This document shows positions 57,101 to 64,000 of a stretch of 64,000 bases of DNA, piece after piece. Numbering within the stretch: the first letter of the stretch is position 1; the number at the start of each line of letters is the position of its first letter. This stretch comes from Nymphaea colorata (Eukaryota; Streptophyta; Magnoliopsida; Nymphaeales; Nymphaeaceae), in NCBI RefSeq assembly GCF_008831285.2, contig NC_045145.1:20892802-20956801 (forward strand), written 5' to 3'. A model generated the notes under the pieces. It was not told the DNA's origin and searched no databases. It saw only the letters and a program-made list of their open reading frames with translations. Both the position numbers and the translations under genes were made by a program.

Positions 57101-58308
57101 ATCCAACTGAAAATTAACAAAAAAAATGTTAAATTTGAAGATGGAGCTAGGAGATCATTTTCTTAGAGAAGATGGGGGAGAAGGGAGTACGTCATTTTTC
57201 ATGTGCAAGACTTGCATGCACCATTACAAAAAAAAAAATTGTAGTCTACATAGATGCTAGAGTATCTTCCACATTAAAATTTTGGGTGGAGTTTTTTATT
57301 TTTTGTGTTAGAAGGCTGCAGAAAATCCGACGGTCAAATGTTTTTACTTCTAGAATTTAATTCATTTTAAATTGGATATGTCAGTTTTAATTTTGGAATC
57401 AAAATTCCAGAGCCTCCATTATTGAAATTTTGTCAGTTTGAGATTGAATTTTGGTTCTAATGCTGGAATTTAGGAGAAGGCATTTTTGTCACACTGTATC
57501 AACTCTATATAGGATTGTAGATGGGTATTCCAATAATAGTAACCACTGCAATTATCAAATGTAAAAAAATAAATAAATAAATAAATACTGTACAAAACAT
57601 GAAAGGTCATAAATCTCGCTCGAATTAGTTTCCATACGACAAAGTTGATAATGGTAATGATGGTGGTTATGATAGATAGGAAAAGAGCAATTTCATCATA
57701 AGTGGAGTAAGCAAATGCTACCCATACTCACTTAGCTATCTAACCAAGACTGCCCATCTGAAGTACATGAATGGTTGAGAGAAAAAATTACGAACTAATA
57801 CTAAGTGATGTAAATGTCCATTCATTTTTTCTTCTTGTTTTTTTCTTAACTGTCCATCATGATAGATCGGATGACCTTGGTTAGATGGTTAGGTAACTAT
57901 AAAAAACTAGAGTCACCATTCAAGTATCTCTTATGTGACCTACATTATATAGATTGAATCAACTCTAGTTGACAAATATGCATTTGGCGATTAAGCTTAT
58001 CCTTCTGAATTTGTAATAAGTTAATCAAATGTTGCAATAAGGAAAACCAAATTCTCTCACATTGAGCAAATACAATCCATGCTGGCTTAACACACAATCA
58101 TGTTGTTGGTATATATGGAGAGAGTAGCAATGCAAAATGAAAGGCATACAAAGAAGAGGTTACTTACCACGATGGTTTTGACTGGCGGCTCCTCTGGATA
58201 ATATTTTCTTTCGCGAGCATATCTATTGCCTTCACTTATTAAGGCTTGATTGAAGAAGATGACAGCAATACACGCAAGTAGACACACATATTGAGTGCTG
58301 GAACTCAT
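54115..58308 (-). CDS. Neprosin-family (DUF239) secreted protein
   Basis: Seven exons, all phase 0: 58168-58308, 57023-57106, 56364-56591, 55997-56173, 55809-55862, 55543-55710 and 54115-54492, giving 409 aa. Residues 1-25 form a signal peptide (YVCLLACIAVIFF). The activation-peptide region has DVIDCVDFYSQPAMEDP, typical of the family. The neprosin domain follows: RRWSCPPGSV, HALAHVDDGEYRGG, FNIWQP, LMQIWV, VEAGYM, GDWELSV, VRWGGEIVN, TQMGSGHF and a final GGPGYD..KCP. Two Glu, E206 (VEAGY) and E322 (WGGE), are spaced like the catalytic pair of neprosin, a glutamic prolyl endopeptidase of the secretory pathway; this assignment is an inference. Oddity: the usual YWT.DGY..TGCYN..C.GFVQ stretch is replaced by FFFFTTNNSYQTSLYGD, losing both Cys. 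The start at 58308 is preferred over 58347 because the signal peptide begins there. Confidence 0.85.
55083..55463. repeat. Tandem duplication (~185 bp units) in a neprosin intron
   Basis: Units at about 55085-55265 and 55283-55462 share TTTTTATGTTTAA, CACTGATATAGG, ATCAATATTGGTA and CAATCAAGATCTACTCTTAG. Both lie inside the sixth intron (54493-55542). Confidence 0.85.
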
Positions 58309-58370
58309 CTGAGGCTTGTTGGCTCTTGAATGTACGCAGAAATTCAAAATGTTAGTTGAAAAGATCAGTG

Positions 58371-58378
58371 ATATATAG
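58371..58378 (-). promoter_or_regulatory. Putative TATA box of the neprosin gene
   Basis: CTATATAT on the minus strand about 63 nt before the ATG at 58308; conserved in position in the stranded copy at 53.0 kb. Confidence 0.55.
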
Positions 58379-58379
58379 C

Positions 58380-59470
58380 ATTTATATATGTAATATGTTA
58401 TAGGAAGGAAAATATTTGTAGCTTATAATTAGAAGTGATGGACAAATATGGATGCAAATCCCTTGTTTTTGGAACTGAAGAGAGTCTAGAGTAATTTGAT
58501 TAATTCTAGATTTTGTGCCACCTCCACTCATTTATTATGATAATGGCACCATCTTTTTTTAAATTGATTGGCAAATCTTTCGTAAATAACGTCAATTCAA
58601 TGCTAAAACTAACTGCTAATGTCGGAAGAAGGCAATACTTTTTGCCCCTTTTCATTTGAATAAAAGTAAAAGCTAGGATTTCAATCAACAACTAGATACT
58701 GTTGGTAAGATTCGTAGATGTAAAAAGAAAGATCGTAAATTTCAAATCGTTGTTGTGTTGAAGCAATCCTTTTTTTTTTCTTTCTTTCCTAGTCCTCTAT
58801 CACTGGGCCACTTTGCCCAATCAACAACTAGATACTGCATTTTGTCATGTTTTTTCTCATGCATATCGATGTTGCAACCTCATGACTTTTCCATTTACTG
58901 CACTTGATCAGGAAAAGTTGGAGCCTCTGCAGAAGTGCATCTTGTCAACATAAGAAATTCCAGTGCAGACTTTCATTTGTAAAATAATGCAGCCTCTTTT
59001 ATTTTGTGGTGGCTGTTTGACCATTTTTCATGTCTATTATGCACAACCGTGTTTGACGCTTGTTTACAGCCGAAACAAAAATATTAATACACTTTTTCAA
59101 AATCCAAGCATAAACTTGATTAAAATGTCAATGATATATTCCTATTGCACAATCAAATCCAATCCAAATTAAAAAATACATATTGCAGAAGAATGGTAGA
59201 AACAAAAATTATAGGTTTGCTATACAAATTTATTAAGATCCCCATTACATTAACTAGTCATTCTATAAACACAAGGTACAAAAACAATCAAACAAAAAAA
59301 AAGAAAAAAAAAATAACAGGCACACATCCTAAACTACCAAAAACGAACAGAACATCAAACCAAACAAGATCCTAAAAACTTACAACTCTGAGATCACTAG
59401 CCTTGTAGGGCAAGTGGGGGCAGTGGCGTGTGCAATAGCACACAGCAATCATCCAGTGGTCTCTTTGGAC
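58380..59470. other. Neprosin upstream region, no further gene
   Basis: 58380-58780 is homologous to 53.04-53.42 kb. Beyond that the sequence is AT-rich, with short frames only (58963-59172, 59145-59375). Confidence 0.5.
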
Positions 59471-59477
59471 TCGCAAG

Positions 59478-59672
59478 CAGGGGCGGAACCAGGATTTTTT
59501 TCAATGACGGTCTAAACGGTCGTTCAATTGGCCAAACAGTCATGACCGGACCAAACTAAATCAAAATACAAAATATACATTAGACAACTAAAGATTTTCA
59601 AATGTTTTAATGTAATTTTTTTTTTTAGTTAGCTTGGGTGGGGCCACGGCCTAGGCGGGCCCTCCGTCCTCG
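59478..59672. mobile_element. hAT-like MITE with 8-bp target-site duplication
   Basis: Left end CAGGGGCGGAACCAGG, right end GGGCCCTCCGTCCTCG. Flanks are CTCGCAAG (59470-59477) and CTCACAAG (59673-59680), a 7/8 match. The 195-bp element is non-coding and has a T-run before GGGTGGGGCCACGGCCTAGG. Same family as 50768-50966. Confidence 0.65.
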
Positions 59673-59680
59673 CTCACAAG

Positions 59681-60299
59681 CGTTGCCGCATTTGTTATTA
59701 CTCAGGCGGAGGACGACAAGTGCTTGTTTTTTCCGAGAAGACTGAAGTGAGAGCAGCCATGGAAATGGTCACAAACATAGAGAGAAGGAGTGCAATTTAA
59801 AATACGACAGATATACTCATGATAAAAGAAGAGAGTGAGAGTTAACACTAACATGAAAAAAAAAAAATGTGAGTAGTCCTTGTTTTTTATTTTTTTTAAA
59901 AAAAAAGAAATATCTGATGATCACCTTAATTATAACCTAACCGATGGCATGACTAACTACTAAAGACCTCTCGGTTGCAGAAGTGTGGTTTAAGATTACG
60001 TCGTGCCTGAGACGAGTGGATCTAGCTGAGGGGTGCTCACTAACAAGGGTGGAACCAAAATTTTTTCATGAGGGAACGAACTGAATTATGGTTTCAAAAT
60101 TTTGACAGAGCTGAAGTATTATTTTTCAAAATTGTTATAGGAGGTGAAGTATTATTTTTCAAAATTGTTATATAGAACAAGTGAAATTTTTTAAACTTTA
60201 CATGTAAATTTAAAAAAAAAAAAAATCTCGAGAGGACTGGCCCCCTCTGGGGCGGAGCCACTGCTCACCCACACACTCAATGGTTTGTCTATGCAACAG
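59681..60299. other. Intergenic, transposon-like debris
   Basis: 60045-60260 has CAAGGGTGGAACCAAAATTT and CTGGGGCGGAGCCACTG, related to the MITE family, but its ends are not inverse repeats. No gene is seen. Confidence 0.4.
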
Positions 60300-60404
60300 T
60301 CAGCAATAAACGGATGGAAGAAGCAAGGCTACGCAGTAACCAATAGGTGCTTTATTTGCCAAGGACAGGAAGAATCAGCAGACCATGTGTTGTTTTATTG
60401 CAGG
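60300..60404 (+). mobile_element. LINE relic: reverse-transcriptase zinc-binding domain fragment
   Basis: The plus-strand frame reads GWKKQGYAVTNRCFIC, then QEESADHVLFYC, with the C-x2-C...H-x4-C spacing of the zf-RVT domain that ends plant non-LTR retrotransposon polyproteins. A TAG follows at 60405 and further stops after that. Decayed LINE sequence may continue to about 60730. Confidence 0.6.
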
Positions 60405-60817
60405 TAGGCGAGTGAAGTGTGAAGGATAGCCCGAGGGGTGAAATGCATTGCGCAGCAAGGTGATTCATTCTAAAAAGTGTCTGTGACATGAAACCCATGG
60501 CTGCTGGCACAATCCAGTGCTCTATTTTCATGAACCCTAAAAAAGGTCTTAAAGCATAAATTGTGAATATGAGGTTGAGAGACATAATGGAGGTCACAGG
60601 CTCACAGCCTCTCTTGAGTTTGGAAAGTTGTGCCTAAAGAATAAGAATAAAAAGGTTGATCTTCTCTGCTGGGTGGCATGGCTCATGAAGGGTGCTTTTG
60701 CCAGCAGTTGGCTTAAAGATGGAAGGGGCAGAGGAATTCGTTAAGTAGTGCCGGATGCTTGTAATTCTTAATGCAGATACTTTAAAGAAGCTGAAGCTCT
60801 CTCTCCTTTTCCTTATT

Positions 60818-61387
60818 CTTAGGGTTTAGCTTTTAAATTTAGGCGAAAAAGTAGATACCCATTAACTAGGCACCGTGCATCCACCATTTTTTTCTTTGTC
60901 CTTAGAGTTCAGCTTTGGAATTTGGTGAAAAGGTGGATACTGGTCAACTAGGTCCCATGCGTTTACCATTTGCACCCACGGCAATCAAACTGTCACGGGC
61001 TGATTGTCGATCTGTTAGCCCGACTAGCTACACTAGGCCCCTCCGTGCAGCGTCTTGTGCCCAGCAAAAAGCAGGTCCTCCTTGGATTGAATGACCAATC
61101 TGGCCGATTTTGAATTATAAGATAAATTTATTGTCGATTCATGACCAATTTGATCGGCTGAACCGTTGAATGACCAACCGAGCCGATTCGATCGATTTGA
61201 ATTTTCCAATTTGTATCAGTTGCATCCTCATTGTATGAATTCATCCAGTGAAGACGCCTTGCCGCGTCTTTAAAAGGTGATCACTGAATGGGAAGCGTCG
61301 TTGATTCGATTCAGTTTCGAATTTTTATGCCAGTTGCATCCTCACTGTATTGATTTATCCAATGAAGGCCTCTTCCCACGTTTTTAA
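60818..61387. repeat. Two diverged tandem duplications
   Basis: Pair one: about 60818-60890 and 60901-60972 (CTTAGGGTTTAGCTTT / CTTAGAGTTCAGCTTT, then GTGGATAC-like and AACTAGG). Pair two: 61200-61265 and 61314-61387 (CAGTTGCATCCTCA(T/C)TGTAT in both). Offsets are about 83 and 114 bp. Confidence 0.65.
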
Positions 61388-61392
61388 CTCAT

Positions 61393-61749
61393 TTGGACGA
61401 GTTAAACCTGTTCAAATCTCTTGGCGAGAGACATGACAGGGACTGTCCAAAGAGAAAAATGCGGAGAATGTTTTTTTCCTCTCCTAAAAGGAAACAAAAC
61501 AAGTCTCTTGAGCTCAAAACCATGGGCGAAGAAAAAGAAAGGTTTTCAATCCAAATGGGAATTAAGGCGCAATTGGTTTTTGGTTCAGTCCATCATTGCC
61601 ATGTAAGCCCACATGTTCTGCTTGAAGAACTTCATGTCCCAGAAAAAGGCATTTGTCTGACATGCATTTCAGTTCAGGCAGGAGGTGGTGCAAGAGGACC
61701 AATTTGGAAGCGGAGAAGGGAACTGGAAGAAATGGTAGTAGTCACTTAA
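61393..61749 (+). CDS. Hypothetical 118-aa frame, weakly supported
   Basis: An open frame from an ATG, MDELNLFKSLGERHD, to WKRRRELEEMVVVT. It is Lys/Arg/Glu-rich and has no recognised domain. No promoter, splice or homology support can be seen. It could be a short gene, a transposon remnant or chance. Confidence 0.15.
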   Translation: MDELNLFKSLGERHDRDCPKRKMRRMFFSSPKRKQNKSLELKTMGEEKERFSIQMGIKAQLVFGSVHHCHVSPHVLLEELHVPEKGICLTCISVQAGGGARGPIWKRRRELEEMVVVT

Positions 61750-63187
61750 TACTTTTGTGCGGATGAATATTTTACAAGTTTAGAACAGTTTGCATGTCAG
61801 TTATGTTTCATATATTGTGTCAATGCATCTGCATGTTCATGCTCTTGTCTTTATGCTATTGATATCTTTTAACGCTCAAGTTGATACCTGCCAAAAGATG
61901 TTATGCTTGCCACCTATACCATCTGTTCCAGATAATATTTAAATTGTCTAGTTTTTCTTGAAACGATTAAACCTATAGACATTATTTACTTTAGAATAAG
62001 TATTTACAGTTCTTCTTAACTGTTTTCATTTTTTATATTCTAAAATTTTTCACAAACCCAAGCTTTTGATTTTTTTTGTTCAAAAATTTTCGACCCGTTT
62101 TGATCAATTATCTGAAACTTCTCTAAAAGTCATTCCATTCAAAAAACCCATGTAAACTAGTATTGCTTCCAATCCACGATGAGAACAGATCACAACCATG
62201 TTGGCTTCTCATTGCCGTATCAATGTATCATAGTATTTTATTTCAAAGAAAGTCCTAGTGGCTTCTCACTAGTTACTGATTTTTGCTCTATGAAGAACAG
62301 ACCAATGAATTGCTGCTGATCTTGCGAGCTATGGAACCAATGTGCACTCTGCCTCTGTAAAATGTTCTGCCAATATAAGTCATACTATAGGCCATCAGCC
62401 AATTATTAAACTAGAATCCTCCTCCCACTGTAGATCTGAAAGTTGAACCTAACCATTACAATTTCAAGAGTCATAGTCTTTCTCTGCAACCATCGTATTT
62501 AATTGATGCACCGTTTCACAGCAACGTCCGTCTTCCCTTTTTATCAACATCCTTTACACAGTGATACAGACAAATAATGTGCACTGGTGTCTCTCTCTCT
62601 CTCATGCCTTCAGTTAAGGGTGCCAACAGGGTAGGATTTGGATCAGATAAATACACAGATAATCAGATTGTAATTGGATTCAGAAAAGCCGAAGAAAGTA
62701 AAACTCAATTACCCTTCTACACCCTTCCCTTAAAAATTTTTATACGCAATGCCCCTTGACCAGTTTACCAGGTTTTCCACCTCCGTGACTAGTCTCGTAA
62801 TGGTGTGCATCTCTTCTGCGCCACCCAACACCAAAAACCCCTCTGCAGTCTGCCAATCCTCCTTCCCCCATCAAAATTTCACAACTTAAACCGACTTACT
62901 GCTGTACAAGCACCTTCAGATCCTTCGGTATCTGATGCGTAAGTTGAACCTCGAAGCACCTTGCAGAAGATGTGCACTTCACAGAATGACAACCGCCCAG
63001 GCCTTCAACATTTTCAAGCACCTGTCGCCGGAGCTGCATAAAAACATAAGCTGATCATCCTTTTCTTCCTGAGCGCAATGCCATCCGATAACATCTCACA
63101 ATCCATAACCTGCTGAGAGTGACTTTATGACCGCAGGAAGAGAAAAACATCAGCTACATGTGCTACCAAAATATGATGCTTGATGAA
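61750..63187. other. Intergenic and presumed 3' UTR of the PPR gene
   Basis: AT-rich to about 62.75 kb, with no gene. 62.77-63.19 kb is more balanced in composition and directly follows the PPR stop codon on the minus strand, so part of it is probably 3' UTR. No polyadenylation site was assigned. Confidence 0.45.
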
Positions 63188-64000
63188 TCATCTCAATGCA
63201 CTAACGACCCAACCTGTAATGCGGCTTGGCTTCTGAACTCTCACAACCCTCCGCGACCCACTTTGCAGGCGTTCAAGTACTGAATATGTGATATTGTCTG
63301 GAGTTAAACCCTGCTGCTTCAACCGTTCATAGAGTTTTACAGCTTCTGATGTCTTCCCGCACTTCTCAAGGCAATCAAGCAATATATTGTAAGTCACTAT
63401 ATTCGGATAACATCCTTCAGCAATCATCTCATCAAACAATTTGCTTGCCATCTCAACACAATTTGACTTGCCAAAACATTCGATGAGAGTACTGTAAGTG
63501 AACACATCAGGAGCGAGACCCTTTTCTTGCATCTCTTTGAACCGCATGTGTGCTTCATCAAGCTCGCCATTTTTTCCAAGGCAATTGATTAATGAATTGT
63601 AAGTGACAACATCGGGTTTAGAGTCACTTTTCTCCATTTCCTCAAAGAATCTTAGGGCCTCCTTGACATGCCTCATTCTCCCAAAGGTTGAAATAAGAAT
63701 GTTATATGTAAAGACATCTGGTGGGGGCCCATCCTTCTTCATCTTCTCATAAAGAGCTAGTATAGAAGATACCTGTCTTGCCTTGCCAAGGGCAGAGAAT
63801 ACCAGATTATACATGACACTGTCAAAATTTAATCCATACTCTTCAATCTTAGTTAGCAGATCCAGCGCTTCTTCTGTCTTCCCGGCATTGCAGAGATTCT
63901 CTAACATGGACAGACATGCAGTGTGATCACCCTTCTGGTCATGGCTCCACATGTTGCAAAATAACTTGTGAGCTTCGCTAGCATGGCCCAGTCGGCTGAG
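63188..64000 (-). CDS. Pentatricopeptide repeat protein, P-class (3' part, partial)
   Basis: The frame is open from the window edge to a TGA at 63188-63190, giving 270 C-terminal residues; an in-frame Met at 63952 is internal. At least five 35-residue PPR motifs are visible, with linkers such as DSVMYNLVFSALGK, DVFTYNILISTFGR, DVVTYNSLINCLGK, DVFTYSTLIECFGK and NIVTYNILLDCLEK. All are canonical P-type, with no E or DYW domain. The protein ends RITGWVVSALR. PPR proteins bind organellar RNA in a sequence-specific way, and P-class members mostly act in RNA stability and intron splicing. The C-terminus recalls the mitochondrial ABO5 (At1g51965) group; this is from memory and uncertain. Confidence 0.9.
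   Translation of the reverse strand, partial: LSRLGHASEAHKLFCNMWSHDQKGDHTACLSMLENLCNAGKTEEALDLLTKIEEYGLNFDSVMYNLVFSALGKARQVSSILALYEKMKKDGPPPDVFTYNILISTFGRMRHVKEALRFFEEMEKSDSKPDVVTYNSLINCLGKNGELDEAHMRFKEMQEKGLAPDVFTYSTLIECFGKSNCVEMASKLFDEMIAEGCYPNIVTYNILLDCLEKCGKTSEAVKLYERLKQQGLTPDNITYSVLERLQSGSRRVVRVQKPSRITGWVVSALR

Noticed and set aside
60045-60260. A fourth hAT-like MITE
   Set aside because: Both ends show the GGAACC/GGAGCC word in the same orientation rather than inverted, and the flanking octamers match poorly.

Overview
The window is nuclear DNA of a flowering plant. It has AT-rich intergenic space full of (AT)n, (CA)n and (GA)n microsatellites, genes with spliceosomal introns, small non-autonomous transposons, and three plant gene families: R2R3-MYB regulators, a neprosin-type (DUF239) secreted protein and a P-class pentatricopeptide repeat (PPR) protein. 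Nothing fixes the species. All recognisable genes are on the minus strand, except one possible exon at the left edge.

Layout. 0-12 kb: no confident gene; microsatellites, diverged repeats and a possible decayed gene at 6.0-7.7 kb. 12-52 kb: a head-to-tail array of five related units, each built on one R2R3-MYB gene of the anthocyanin/proanthocyanidin-regulator type. I call them MYB-A (13.9-15.8 kb), MYB-B (22.1-25.3 kb), MYB-C (31.3-34.0 kb), MYB-D (37.4-38.4 kb) and MYB-E (44.0-47.8 kb). A, B and E have intact three-exon frames. C has lost its acidic C-terminus by a 4-bp frameshift and carries substitutions in key MYB residues. D is a pseudogene lacking exon 3, the TATA box and working splice sites. 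The duplicated units extend kilobases beyond the genes, so homologous non-coding blocks recur at matching offsets. 52-58.8 kb: a seven-exon neprosin-family gene, with a duplicated promoter plus signal-peptide exon stranded 5.3 kb downstream of it. 59-62.5 kb: transposon relics (a hAT-like MITE, a LINE zinc-binding fragment). 63.19-64.0 kb: the 3' part of a PPR gene that runs off the right edge.

How the parts relate. The MYB copies form two types: A/B/D, and C/E. C and E share a 7-residue insertion in exon 3, an intron-1 repeat insertion and a duplicated exon-2 splice junction. The order A, A-type, C, A-type, C suggests that an A+C pair was itself duplicated. All four copies with a complete exon 1 use a GC-AG first intron, which default gene finders would miss. 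The copies keep the bHLH-contact signature in R3, so an intact product probably acts with a bHLH and a WD40 partner on pigment-pathway promoters. The neprosin and PPR genes look like ordinary, unrelated neighbours.

Limits: exon boundaries were read by eye from splice consensus and from comparison of the copies. Identities rest on recognised motifs, not on database searches.
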